A stretch of 39,495 bases of DNA from Muribaculaceae bacterium (GCA_022509205.1 JAFLTR010000021.1:1-39495); one strand, 5' to 3'. Shown: positions 24,611 through 33,600, counted from the first letter of the stretch. Program-made: numbers and translations. The notes: a model not told the origin generated them from the letters alone.

Positions 24611-25633
24611 TTACTTATTGCAGTTGCATTGCCATTGCCAGGCATTTCTCATTGTGTCTTTGATATCAGCTTCTGCTTTCCAGCCCAATTCATGGTTAGC
24701 CTTGTAAGGGTTGGCCCATATCTTTTCGATATCTCCGGCTCTGCGTTCGCCAATTTTATGCGGCACTTTTACTCCTGTTGCATCTTCAAACGCATTTATA
24801 AGCTCTAAAACTGAGAGACCGTTTCCGGTGCCAAGGTTGAAGATTTCGATAGCGTCATGGTCTTTGCCGTTGAGCATTCTTTCCATTGCTATGACATGAG
24901 CTTTGGCAAGATCCACCACGTCGATATAGTCTCTTATGCAACTGCCATCGCGAGTATTGTAGTCATCTCCAAAAACTGTCAGTTCTTTCCTTAACCCTGC
25001 AGCAGCCTGGGTCAGGAAAGGCACAAGATTTTGGGGAACACCCAGCGGCAACTCACCGATAAATCCTGAGGGATGAGCACCTATAGGATTGAAATAACGC
25101 AGGATAATACTCTTGATAGGAGCGCCACTTGCCACATAGTCTTCTATTATCTCTTCCGAGATCTGTTTGGTGTTGCCATAAGGCGAGGTGGCCGATTTTA
25201 TAGGTGCACTTTCATCAATCGGGTTGACATCAGGTTCACCATAAACTGTGCATGATGATGAGAAAACGATACCTTTTACACCATATTCCGGCATACATTC
25301 CAGAAGATTTATAAGGGTATTTAGGTTGTTGCGGTAATAGAGCAATGGTTTCTCCACACTCTCTCCCACAGCTTTAGATGCAGCGAAATTGATAATCCCC
25401 TTGATCCCGGGATTTTCTTCAAAAAGTTTCTTGAGAGTTGCAATATCAGTGCAATCTCCCTTCACGAATACCGGGCGTTTGCCGGTGATCTTCTCGATAC
25501 CGTCAATCACCTTTTCATTACTGTTGGAAAGATTGTCGATTATCACTACTTCATAGCCGGCATTCATAAGTTCAACTGTAGTGTGTGAACCGATATAACC
25601 GGTGCCTCCGGTCACTAAGATTTTCTCCTTCAT
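24611..25633 (-). CDS. galE: UDP-glucose 4-epimerase
   Basis: A 340-residue extended short-chain dehydrogenase that interconverts UDP-glucose and UDP-galactose. The NAD-binding motif GGTGYIGSH is at 9-17, the catalytic triad is S126 (SSSCTVYG) with Y152 and K156 (SPYGNTK), and DYIDVVDLAKAH is conserved. The frame extends 12 codons further upstream into the preceding gene, but the ATG at 25633 gives the family N-terminus (MKEKILVTGG) and is separated from the previous TGA by a single base, so the two are translationally coupled. It feeds UDP-galactose into cell-surface polysaccharide synthesis. Confidence 0.95.
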   Translation of the reverse strand: MKEKILVTGGTGYIGSHTTVELMNAGYEVVIIDNLSNSNEKVIDGIEKITGKRPVFVKGDCTDIATLKKLFEENPGIKGIINFAASKAVGESVEKPLLYYRNNLNTLINLLECMPEYGVKGIVFSSSCTVYGEPDVNPIDESAPIKSATSPYGNTKQISEEIIEDYVASGAPIKSIILRYFNPIGAHPSGFIGELPLGVPQNLVPFLTQAAAGLRKELTVFGDDYNTRDGSCIRDYIDVVDLAKAHVIAMERMLNGKDHDAIEIFNLGTGNGLSVLELINAFEDATGVKVPHKIGERRAGDIEKIWANPYKANHELGWKAEADIKDTMRNAWQWQCNCNK

Positions 25634-25634
25634 G

Positions 25635-26534
25635 TCAGAATAATTTTTGAGGATAAACACCATCTTCAACTAATTTCTTGAATTGGGCCACTGTCGCATC
25701 TCTATCTGCTGCATAAGTCACGCCAAACCATTTCGATGGGGTTGGGAGCACTTTGAGTCTGATCTTTCCCGACTCGATAAGTTCATTCACCACAGTTGGG
25801 ATATAGAATTCTGCTTTGAGCTCATCATGATTTTTCTCCAGAAATTTAAGGAATGATTCCATAGAATAGTCGAAATAATCGGGAGTGAAGCCCCACATAT
25901 TCATTGATACAGCGGCACCTTCCGGGAAGGGTTTTTCTTCTCCGTCAATCTCATGGATCAGCTTGCCGTCTTTTCGTTGAATTCCATGACATTCCACCAC
26001 TCCGGTGAGATCACCTTCCTCACTCACTTCGCAAAGACCGCGAGAAACCCCGCCATTTTCACTCAAAGTGTTTTCCACATTGAAACCGATCATACAATAA
26101 CAGTCTTTCTTGCCTTCAACAGATTTCAGGAAATCTGCAAGAATCTTGAAACTCTCTGCACCATAATAATCATCGGCATTTATCACTGCGAAAGGTTCAT
26201 TAATCACATCTTTTCCCATAAGGACTGCATGGTTGGTGCCCCATGGCTTCTTTCTTTCCGGATTCGGTTTATAGCCACCGGGTATATTGTTGATGTCTTG
26301 GAAAACCACTTCTACAGGGATGTGTCCTTCATATTTTGAGATAACTTTATCGCGGAATTCCTGTTCGAAATCATGACGAATAACGAAAACAATCTTTCCG
26401 AATCCTGCTCTAAGAGCGTCATATACGGAATAGTCCATTATCGTTTCACCGCTCGGACCAAGTCCGTCGAGTTGTTTCAAACCTCCATAGCGGCTTCCCA
26501 TGCCTGCTGCAAGTATAAATAGTGTTGGTTTCAT
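25635..26534 (-). CDS. Sugar-1-phosphate nucleotidyltransferase
   Basis: A 299-residue NTP-transferase (GT-A-like) that joins a nucleotide to a sugar phosphate. The nucleotide signature LAAGMGSRYGGLKQL is at 8-22 with the catalytic lysine K20; NADDYYG near 119-125 holds metal-binding aspartates. It lacks the extra C-terminal left-handed beta-helix of GlmU and GlgC, so it is the short type common in Bacteroidetes and typically unnamed. The sugar cannot be read from the sequence; the position directly before galE suggests a UDP- or GDP-hexose. It lies 74 bases after holB. Confidence 0.88.
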   Translation of the reverse strand: MKPTLFILAAGMGSRYGGLKQLDGLGPSGETIMDYSVYDALRAGFGKIVFVIRHDFEQEFRDKVISKYEGHIPVEVVFQDINNIPGGYKPNPERKKPWGTNHAVLMGKDVINEPFAVINADDYYGAESFKILADFLKSVEGKKDCYCMIGFNVENTLSENGGVSRGLCEVSEEGDLTGVVECHGIQRKDGKLIHEIDGEEKPFPEGAAVSMNMWGFTPDYFDYSMESFLKFLEKNHDELKAEFYIPTVVNELIESGKIRLKVLPTPSKWFGVTYAADRDATVAQFKKLVEDGVYPQKLF

Positions 26535-26608
26535 GGTTTTTTATCTGTTTTTGTTTGTTGGTGTCGTTATTGGTGATATTGATAATGTTATATTAAGAAT
26601 TTGCTTGT

Positions 26609-27766
26609 TTAATTCAAGTATTCCTCCATACCAGGGAGAACCATAGTTTTTGGTTTACGCACAAGGCGAGAAAACAAAAGGAGAAGGTCGAAAATTACAA
26701 TCTTTGAGTTGCCATTTCTTTCGATGTCACGAGCAGCACGTGCAATTTCCTGGCTCAATTGCTCTACATTACCATCATGGATGAATGGTGCAAAGCGCCC
26801 GCTGAATGTTATTTCATCCGCAGTCATCATTATAAGTGGCGGGAGACTGTAATTATAAATATAATTTTCTCGAATCATGCGAGCACAGTATGTCAGGAAT
26901 CTAATTATTTTTTCTCTTCCAAAAGCAGCCACATTTTCTGAAATCTCCTTCAATGTCTTGGCTTTAAGTGCATAAGCCGCACGCATGGTTTCCTTAAAAA
27001 GATCGGAAAATTCAATGAGCTCCTCTGGATGGCAGGCAATTTCATCGGCTTTTTGAAGGCTTCCCTCTGAGATTCTTGCAGCATCCCTGGCCACGTCTTT
27101 ATCAACTCCATTTTCTATCAGGAGGTCCTGCAGCTCCCGGTCTGAAAGAGGCTTGAAATTAAATCGTTGAGTGCGGGATAGGATTGTAGGAAGAATTTTA
27201 CTTTCGTTGTTGCTGACAAGAATGAAAATGGTGTCTTCGTAGGGCTCCTCTATAATCTTAAGGAGTTTATTGGCTGCCTCCAATCGCATTTTCTCCGGCA
27301 ACCAAATTATGAAAATTTTATAGTCTTCCTGAAAAGAGGAGAGAGAAGCACGAGAAATTATCTCCTCGCTTTCGTTTACATAAATAGCCGTTTGCGAATT
27401 ACCCGCCTTCAGGAGCTCATTCCATTTTTCGGAAGGCATATAGCTGTAATTATCGAGCATATCCCGCCATTCCTCTATCATGTCTTTGGATATCAAGGCC
27501 CCATCCTTTTTGACTATAGGATATACAAAATGAAGGTCGGGATTATTATGCTTCTGATGCTGAAGGCATGAGGGACATTCCCCGCAGGAATCACCGTTTT
27601 TACGGTTCTTACAATGGATATACTGTGAGAAAGCCCGGGCGGTACGGTGTTTCCCGATACCGGAAATGCCTGTAAAAAGAAAGGCATGGGGTAATTTACC
27701 GCTATCTGCCAGCTTCCGTAAGGAGCCTATGATTTCTTTATGTCCTGTGATATCCTGGAACCTCAC
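26609..27766 (-). CDS. holB: DNA polymerase III delta' subunit (clamp-loader)
   Basis: A 385-residue AAA+ clamp-loader subunit from the GTG at 27766 that loads the sliding clamp onto DNA. The start VRFQDITGHKEIIGSLRK matches homologues, with a P-loop-like GISGIGKHR at 33-41 and four zinc-binding cysteines at 52, 61, 64 and 67 (C-x8-CxxCxxC). LPEKMRLEAANKLLKIIEEP and LSRTQRFNF are the sensor regions. An earlier in-frame GTG at 27790 sits inside the -7 promoter box (27790-27797), so the later GTG is preferred. The P-loop is unusually complete for delta', though HolB orthology is favoured by the N- and C-terminal parts. Confidence 0.9.
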   Translation of the reverse strand: MRFQDITGHKEIIGSLRKLADSGKLPHAFLFTGISGIGKHRTARAFSQYIHCKNRKNGDSCGECPSCLQHQKHNNPDLHFVYPIVKKDGALISKDMIEEWRDMLDNYSYMPSEKWNELLKAGNSQTAIYVNESEEIISRASLSSFQEDYKIFIIWLPEKMRLEAANKLLKIIEEPYEDTIFILVSNNESKILPTILSRTQRFNFKPLSDRELQDLLIENGVDKDVARDAARISEGSLQKADEIACHPEELIEFSDLFKETMRAAYALKAKTLKEISENVAAFGREKIIRFLTYCARMIRENYIYNYSLPPLIMMTADEITFSGRFAPFIHDGNVEQLSQEIARAARDIERNGNSKIVIFDLLLLFSRLVRKPKTMVLPGMEEYLN

Positions 27767-27789
27767 TTTTAATGCCTTTACTACAGACA

Positions 27790-27797
27790 CAAAATTA
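27790..27797 (-). promoter_or_regulatory. -7 element of holB
   Basis: TAATTTTG on the minus strand, about 24 nt before the GTG start at 27766. No TTTG is found at -33. Confidence 0.4.
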
Positions 27798-27952
27798 TAG
27801 AAAAATTTTTATATTGGGGATGTCTTGTAGCTAAAGAATGATGAAAGTGGTTTTTTATGCCTGCATTTTGCCAAATAATCGGTAACTTTAACCTCTGAAT
27901 TTTTACTGAAATTGGTTAATGAGGTCTAAATAAACCGTTAAGGATCTGCAGT

Positions 27953-30900
27953 ATGGAGCCGATATTAAAGACTGTGGCCGGCGCTTATTGTGCCCGCTAC
28001 TCAAATCTCTGGGATGTGTGCTTTCTATTTCCAAATAAACGTTGTGGGGTGTTTTTTCAGAAATACCTTAATGATGTTGGCCTGAAAAAGTCTAACCATC
28101 CCAAGATTCTTACAATCTCTGATCTTGTGGCAGAAATCTCCGGCAAAAAAGAAGCAGATCATATTTGCCAGCTCTTCACTCTTTACAAAGCATATCTTAA
28201 CATTCTTTATAGAAAACAGGATCGAGAAGATAATTCTTCCTTTGTAAAAGAAGACATTAATGTATCCGGTAAAAAAGAGAAGAAGACTATAAGTTTTGAA
28301 GATTTTCGGGGGTGGGGAGAGACTGTACTCTCCGACTTCAACACTGTCGACATGTATCTGGCGGATCCGAATGAAATTTTTAAAAATGTAAAGGATTACC
28401 GGGAACTAACTTCCAATTTCCTTACAGATGAACAAAGGGAGGTTATGCGGGAATATTTCGGCGTTGAAGACCGTAACGACCCGAATGAATTCTGGAAGAA
28501 ATTTAATGATACCAATGAAATTTCCGAACTAAAGAAAACATTTCTTAATCTCTGGCAGATCCTCGCTCCCTTACATGAAAAATTTTTAGGTCTCCTTAGT
28601 GAGGATGGATTAGGAACCTCGGGAAGTCTGTATCGTTTGGCTGCTGAGCGAATAAATGAAGAGGGGAGAGGTGCGCTTGATTATAAGAAAGTGGTGGCAG
28701 TGGGATTCAACGCTCTTACAGAGGCAGAACGGAGCATTTTCAGTGTATTGAGAGATGAAGAGGGAAGTGAAGGTTTCGATGATTATATCGATTTTATATG
28801 GGATGCGGCAGGACCGATTTTGAAGAGTGAAGATTTCTCTGCTTCCAAGTTTATCAACTTTAACCGTAAACATTTCCCGGAACCAAGTTGGTGGATTCCG
28901 GTTATGGAGGAACATGATATTGCCGAATGGCCCGACATCAGTATAATTGCAGCTCCTTCAGACACAGCTCAGACAAAGGTTGCCGGAGAAGTACTTGCAA
29001 AATTTGGTCAGACAGAACGAAAAACATTACTTGAAAATGCAGAAATGGCTATAGTGCTCCCGGATGAGGGATTGCTTTCAAATATGCTATACTCCCTACC
29101 CGACGGACTCGACTCAATCAACCTTACAATGGGTTACAGCCTACATCAGACACCCGTGGCCGCTTTTGTATATCTTCTTCGCAGAATTTATGCAACCCTC
29201 CGGGAGAATAAAAATGAAAGGTTTTATTTTGTGAAGGATCTGAGAAGACTCCTTTCGCATCCTTTTTCGTATGTTTTGTTTGGTAGACCAAAGTTGGAAA
29301 CCCTGATTAGTTATCTGGATAAATACCATAAGGTATCCGTGACATTTGAAGAACTGAAAGTTTATCTTGAAGACTCTGCATGTTACCTCAATTTCCCATC
29401 TAAAAAAGATAGCAGCGATTCGATTTTCAGGTATATGGAGGTGCTGTTTGGGTCTTTACGGGAAAAATTACTTTCAAATGCCCCGGAGGGTTCTAACATA
29501 GAGGAAATTGATCAATTAAGAATCTACAGTGAATATTTTCATGATCTTGAAGATAATCTGAAGAAGTTTGAAATTGATTTGCAGTCACTTACAATCCTGC
29601 AGATTGCCGACAGACTAATAGCCGGAGAAAAAATAGGATTTGAGGGAGAACCTTTGAAGGGTTTACAGGTGATGGGAACTTTGGAAACCCGTTCTCTTGA
29701 TTTCAAATATCTTATAGTCCTCTCGATGAACGAAGGTATCATGCCACGAAAAGATGTCTCATCCACATTTATTCCCGAGTCATTAAGGAAGGGCTATGGA
29801 CTTCCTCCGGCGCGATATGCGGAGGAAATCTTCAGTTATTATTTCTATCGTCTCTTAAGTCGTGCTGAAAAAGTTGTCTTAATCTACGACGGACGAACAA
29901 TTTCCGGAATGAGAGGTGGATTATCCCGTTATCTGCTGCAACTTAAGGAATATGCACCCAAGGAAAAGGTATCAATGGAGGCCTGGCACTTCCGGCTGGG
30001 AGCAAAAAGTGTCTATGATTCCTCTGTGGAGAAGACTCATGAGATTGCTGCCATGATAGATCTTTATTGCAATGACAATGAACCACGAAAAAATTTCTCT
30101 GCTTCATCCTTAAATAGCTATAGAGAATGTCAGGTGAAATTTTTCCTTCAGAATCTTCTCAATATCAATTCAGATCCGGAAAGAAGCGAATATATGGATG
30201 CCATCACAGTGGGCCATGTGCTCCATGAAGTGATGATGGAGATCTACATCCCGGACAAAAGAAAACAAAGAAGACTGTTGGAAATCCCGGAAACAATAAC
30301 ATCACAATTGATACAACGATTTATTGATGATCCCGAGTTAATTCATACTTTGGTGAATGAAAAGATTCATAAATATTATTTCGGTGAGTCAGGAGGGAAA
30401 AAATCGGAAATTAATTCCGGCGTAACAGAGCTTATGAGTGAACAGATAGCTGAGCTTGTAAGTGAAATTTTAAAATATGATTTAAAACTCACACCTTTTT
30501 CGCTCTATGGTTGCGAGATAGAAAAGAATTTAAGGATTCGGTTGGCGTCAGGAAGAGTAGTAAATTTCCGTTTCGCAATCGACCGTCTCGATGAAATTGA
30601 GATGGAGGGAGAGAAACGTATGCGCATAGTGGATTATAAGACGGGCTCCAGAAAGCGAAGTGCCACCGATCTTAAAGAGGTATTCGACGGTGGATATAGC
30701 AACGAGCAGATTTTCCAACTTTTTGTCTATGCGTGGCTTTTGGGGAAAATTGGAGTGAAAGGATGGGAAGATGTTGTGATAGAAATATATTTCGTGCCCG
30801 ATCTGGTTGCAGGCAATGGGGGATTACCGGAGATTGACAAACAGAAGGTGACATCTTTCCGACCATATCTGGAAGAGTTTTCGTCACGATTGGAGGATAT

Positions 30901-30994
30901 GATAGAAGATATTTTTATTTCCTCGATTTTCCGGGAAACAAAAGACGCCGGTCTTTGCAACCTATGCGTCTTCAAGTCATATTGCGGGAAATAG
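27953..30994 (+). CDS. AddB-like PD-(D/E)XK nuclease with Fe-S cluster
   Basis: A 1013-residue protein of the AddB/RecB-nuclease group that resects double-strand breaks as part of an AddAB-like complex. The N-terminus has a degenerate helicase-like region (LWDVCFLFPNKRCGVFFQKYL, 18-39). The C-terminal nuclease has the motif IVDYKTG with D894 and K896. Four cysteines in the AddB pattern, C726, then C1002, C1005 and C1011 (CxxCxxxxxC), are set up to hold a 4Fe-4S cluster. GHVLHE near 756 is the conserved histidine motif. AddA (the UvrD-type partner) is not adjacent in this window. The gene is divergent from holB. Confidence 0.9.
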   Translation: MEPILKTVAGAYCARYSNLWDVCFLFPNKRCGVFFQKYLNDVGLKKSNHPKILTISDLVAEISGKKEADHICQLFTLYKAYLNILYRKQDREDNSSFVKEDINVSGKKEKKTISFEDFRGWGETVLSDFNTVDMYLADPNEIFKNVKDYRELTSNFLTDEQREVMREYFGVEDRNDPNEFWKKFNDTNEISELKKTFLNLWQILAPLHEKFLGLLSEDGLGTSGSLYRLAAERINEEGRGALDYKKVVAVGFNALTEAERSIFSVLRDEEGSEGFDDYIDFIWDAAGPILKSEDFSASKFINFNRKHFPEPSWWIPVMEEHDIAEWPDISIIAAPSDTAQTKVAGEVLAKFGQTERKTLLENAEMAIVLPDEGLLSNMLYSLPDGLDSINLTMGYSLHQTPVAAFVYLLRRIYATLRENKNERFYFVKDLRRLLSHPFSYVLFGRPKLETLISYLDKYHKVSVTFEELKVYLEDSACYLNFPSKKDSSDSIFRYMEVLFGSLREKLLSNAPEGSNIEEIDQLRIYSEYFHDLEDNLKKFEIDLQSLTILQIADRLIAGEKIGFEGEPLKGLQVMGTLETRSLDFKYLIVLSMNEGIMPRKDVSSTFIPESLRKGYGLPPARYAEEIFSYYFYRLLSRAEKVVLIYDGRTISGMRGGLSRYLLQLKEYAPKEKVSMEAWHFRLGAKSVYDSSVEKTHEIAAMIDLYCNDNEPRKNFSASSLNSYRECQVKFFLQNLLNINSDPERSEYMDAITVGHVLHEVMMEIYIPDKRKQRRLLEIPETITSQLIQRFIDDPELIHTLVNEKIHKYYFGESGGKKSEINSGVTELMSEQIAELVSEILKYDLKLTPFSLYGCEIEKNLRIRLASGRVVNFRFAIDRLDEIEMEGEKRMRIVDYKTGSRKRSATDLKEVFDGGYSNEQIFQLFVYAWLLGKIGVKGWEDVVIEIYFVPDLVAGNGGLPEIDKQKVTSFRPYLEEFSSRLEDMIEDIFISSIFRETKDAGLCNLCVFKSYCGK

Positions 30995-31012
30995 TCCTTC
31001 CTTTTGTAAAGC

Positions 31013-31657
31013 TTATTCTACATCTATTAGTAGTTCATCTTTCGATAAATCGTTAGGATTTGTGCCCGGTAATCCTTCAGGTACCTCGCTCCCTATCCTT
31101 TCGAAAAGTTCAACCCAGAATTGTGGCATTTCCCCATTTCCATCTCGGAAATTCATAGGGTTTGATTTGAAAATCCTTTTTCCATCCGGGGTTAGATATG
31201 ATTCATATACAAGCTCCGAACAATACATCTTACCGTTGTCCGGTAGATACCACCAGTCATAGTCCTCTCCAAGATGGCTTTTGGCACGTCGGATAGTTTG
31301 TTCAATTGGGAAATCAATAGAAAGACGTTTTACCAAATAACCGTTTTTTGACTCATTCAGGAATTGCATAAGAGAAACTTCTCTAACACCTTCCTCAGGG
31401 GAAGCCTCGATTACGTAAGGTTCTTGGTCCACTATTTCTACTATCCCGACATGTACGAATTTGAGACTGTCTTTCATTGCTGTTGTGGCAGAGATTGCTT
31501 TTGAAAATGCCCCTTCCCCTTCAACCACAAAAATGAGATCCCCCGACTTTAATTGTCCGGAAGCTGAAAGTAGTGTCAACAGCAGGAAAACCAAAAGGTT
31601 ATAAAGTCTTTGTTTCTGCACTTTCCGTAATGAATTTTTTTGAAAGTGATGCTGCAT
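31013..31657 (-). CDS. YiiX/YebB-like NlpC/P60-fold cysteine hydrolase, secreted
   Basis: A 214-residue protein of the permuted papain-fold group (YiiX/YebB-like NlpC/P60 superfamily). The conserved entry GDLIF is at 39-43, HVGIV (H69) and the catalytic cysteine C146 in MYCSELVYESY fit the family. An N-terminal hydrophobic stretch (LYNLLVFLLLTLLSASG, about 18-34) is a signal peptide, so it acts in the periplasm, on an unknown amide or ester bond. The ATG at 31657 overlaps the symporter by 59 bases; the GTG at 31621 would give a shorter overlap and a tidier signal peptide. The two genes are co-transcribed. Confidence 0.82.
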   Translation of the reverse strand: MQHHFQKNSLRKVQKQRLYNLLVFLLLTLLSASGQLKSGDLIFVVEGEGAFSKAISATTAMKDSLKFVHVGIVEIVDQEPYVIEASPEEGVREVSLMQFLNESKNGYLVKRLSIDFPIEQTIRRAKSHLGEDYDWWYLPDNGKMYCSELVYESYLTPDGKRIFKSNPMNFRDGNGEMPQFWVELFERIGSEVPEGLPGTNPNDLSKDELLIDVE

Positions 31658-33083
31658 AGAGTCCTGCTAATGTGAATAAGGCATTAAGAAGAAAGATCTC
31701 GTAACCTGTGTTATAATCAAAAAAATAGAAAAATCCTTTACTGATAATCCAGCAGGCAAGAGGGGAGAGAAGACAGATCCGGGGAATCCATTTGGGATTG
31801 GGATTACGTTTTGAAAATATTCCGAAAGCGAAGAGACCTAAAATCGGCCCGTATGAGTAGGAAGCAAGTGTGAAGAGTGCAGTGATAGCATCTTGATGAT
31901 TAAGATAGTAGCTCACTATTATCACCCCGGCCATCATAAGGGCCATTGAACCATGCACCTTCTTTCTTTTTTTCTTAAGAGTTGCTTCGTCATATTTTTT
32001 TGTCCCCTCCATTATATCCACAGTATATGATGTGGTTAGAGATGTCAGGGCTGAACCCACAGAAGAGTAAGCGGCAGAGACCAATCCGAGGATAAAGAGT
32101 ATACTAACGATCATCGGCATGTCTTCATGATATGCAACCGTAGCAAAAATATCATCAGTCTTTTCCGGTAACGGAATACCATTTCTCTCCATGTAGATAA
32201 TCATCAGAGTTCCTAAAACAAGGAAGAGGGTGATTATAACAAATTGTAGGCTACCGCTCACCGCCAGATTTTTCCGAGATCCTTTGGCATCCTTACAAGC
32301 CAGAACCCTTTGCATAAGGTCCTGGTCTAATCCCGTCATCGCTACAACGAGAAACACCCCGGTCAGAAACTGTTTCCAAAAATATGAACTCGCCATGGGA
32401 TCATCAAAATTGAAAACATGTGTCATCGGGTGTTGAGTGATCGTTGTCACCAATTCTTCCCCCGATAAATTCAGTGCGTTTGAAATAAAATAAAAACATA
32501 ACACAATAGAGGCTATAAGCACAAGGCTCTTAATTGTGTCTGACCATACCACCGACTTTACTCCTCCTCTGGCTGTATAAAGCCATATCAGCGACATGGT
32601 GATCCCGACATTCAGGATGAAAGGCAGGTGAAGCGGGCCGAATACAAGCAGTTGCAACACCATGCACACCACCATGAATCTTACTCCTATTCCCAGAATC
32701 TCGGAGATCAGAAAAAGCCATGCTCCGGTTTTATAAGTGGAGGTTCCAAATCGTTCTTCAAGAAAACTATATATGGAAATGATATTGCGTTTATAAAAAA
32801 GAGGTACCAACACCCATGCGATAACAAGATAACCCACAATAAATCCAAGGCACATCTGCAGGTAGGTGTAACCTTTTGTCACTACCATTCCCGGCACAGA
32901 GATAAATGTGAGTCCGGAAATGGGAGCGGTGACCATAGCCATAGCCACAATCGGCCATGGCATGTTACGGTTGCCTGTAAAATAAGTCTTGTTGGTGGCT
33001 CCACGTGAAGAAAGATGAGCCACCAAAAGCAACAGCATAAAATAAGCCCCGATTATCAGGGCAATAGTTATTGGCTGATTCAT
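31599..33083 (-). CDS. Sodium:solute symporter (SSS family)
   Basis: A 494-residue membrane protein with about 13 hydrophobic segments and the features of the SSS family, such as GNRNMPWPIVAMAMVTAPISGLTF near the start and the TGLDQDLMQRVLACKDAKGSRK loop around 250-271. It uses the sodium gradient to import a small solute (sugar, sialic acid, proline or similar); the substrate is not predictable here. The start lies five bases after a TAATTTTG box, implying a leaderless message. It is followed by the YiiX-like hydrolase gene. Confidence 0.9.
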   Translation of the reverse strand: MNQPITIALIIGAYFMLLLLVAHLSSRGATNKTYFTGNRNMPWPIVAMAMVTAPISGLTFISVPGMVVTKGYTYLQMCLGFIVGYLVIAWVLVPLFYKRNIISIYSFLEERFGTSTYKTGAWLFLISEILGIGVRFMVVCMVLQLLVFGPLHLPFILNVGITMSLIWLYTARGGVKSVVWSDTIKSLVLIASIVLCFYFISNALNLSGEELVTTITQHPMTHVFNFDDPMASSYFWKQFLTGVFLVVAMTGLDQDLMQRVLACKDAKGSRKNLAVSGSLQFVIITLFLVLGTLMIIYMERNGIPLPEKTDDIFATVAYHEDMPMIVSILFILGLVSAAYSSVGSALTSLTTSYTVDIMEGTKKYDEATLKKKRKKVHGSMALMMAGVIIVSYYLNHQDAITALFTLASYSYGPILGLFAFGIFSKRNPNPKWIPRICLLSPLACWIISKGFFYFFDYNTGYEIFLLNALFTLAGLYAASLSKKFITESAETKTL

Positions 33084-33115
33084 ATTGCAAAATTAACTAA
33101 AATTCGCTACCTTTG
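33084..33115. promoter_or_regulatory. Overlapping divergent promoters of symporter and rpsO
   Basis: Plus strand: ATTG (33084-33087), 20 nt, TACCTTTG (33108-33115) followed by C drives rpsO, start near 33122. Minus strand: TAATTTTG (33095-33088) drives the symporter. The two share the same 30 bp, so they probably compete. Confidence 0.6.
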
Positions 33116-33120
33116 CATCG

Positions 33121-33198
33121 CTTTTTGAAAAAAGGCGGTTTCAATGAGAGATGATCGAAGCTAAGCCCGTAGTGGTCGCCTTTTCGAAAAAAAGTCTT
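33121..33198 (+). ncRNA. Structured rpsO leader, candidate S15 autoregulatory RNA
   Basis: The leader can form a closing helix AAAAGGCG (33130-33137) with CGCCTTTT (33177-33184), and within it a helix GTTTC (33138-33142) with GAAGC (33157-33161) plus a short GCC/GGT hairpin: a three-way junction. A T-G wobble beside a G-C pair lies at the junction. Protein S15 binds three-way junctions and G-U/G-C motifs, and represses its own mRNA in several phyla. The structure is hand-folded, not computed. Confidence 0.55.
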
Positions 33199-33224
33199 TA
33201 TTAACTATTTAAACTCTCAACAAA

Positions 33225-33500
33225 ATGTATCCATCACAAGAAGAAAAAGAAAAAATCTTCGAAACCTACGGTAGCGGCAAGACCGATACAGGTAGCCCGG
33301 AAAGCCAGATCGCGCTCTTTTCTTTCCGAATCAAACACCTCACCGAGCACATGAAGGAAAACCACAAGGACCATGCTACAGCACGCGCCTTGAAAATGCT
33401 CGTTGGTAAAAGACGTTCTTTGCTGGATTACCTCATTCGCAAGGATATTAACCGTTATCGTGCAATAATCGGTAAGAAAGAACTTGGTATCCGTAAATAA
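33225..33500 (+). CDS. rpsO: 30S ribosomal protein S15
   Basis: A 91-residue primary 16S rRNA-binding protein of the small-subunit platform. The signature TGSPESQIALFSFRIKHLTEHMK at 22-44 and the HKDHATARALKMLVGKRRSLLDYL region are unmistakable. It has its own promoter, a structured leader of about 100 nt and an intrinsic terminator 28 bases downstream, so it is probably a single-gene unit ahead of typA. Confidence 0.98.
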   Translation: MYPSQEEKEKIFETYGSGKTDTGSPESQIALFSFRIKHLTEHMKENHKDHATARALKMLVGKRRSLLDYLIRKDINRYRAIIGKKELGIRK

Positions 33501-33527
33501 GGATGTAACAAGACAACTGAACACACG

Positions 33528-33552
33528 GCCACTCCTAAGGGGTGGCTTTTTT
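33528..33552 (+). terminator. Intrinsic terminator of rpsO
   Basis: GCCACTCC (33528-33535), TAA loop, GGGGTGGC (33539-33546) with one T-G wobble, followed by six Ts (33547-33552). Confidence 0.88.
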
Positions 33553-33571
33553 CTTATAGCAAAAATCTATG

Positions 33572-33579
33572 TAACTTTG
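33572..33579 (+). promoter_or_regulatory. -7 element of typA
   Basis: TAACTTTG followed by C, 21 nt before the ATG at 33601. At -33 only the terminator's own T-run (33548-33551) is available, so terminator and promoter overlap. Confidence 0.5.
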
Positions 33580-33600
33580 CATTCGGAAATTATTATTTAA

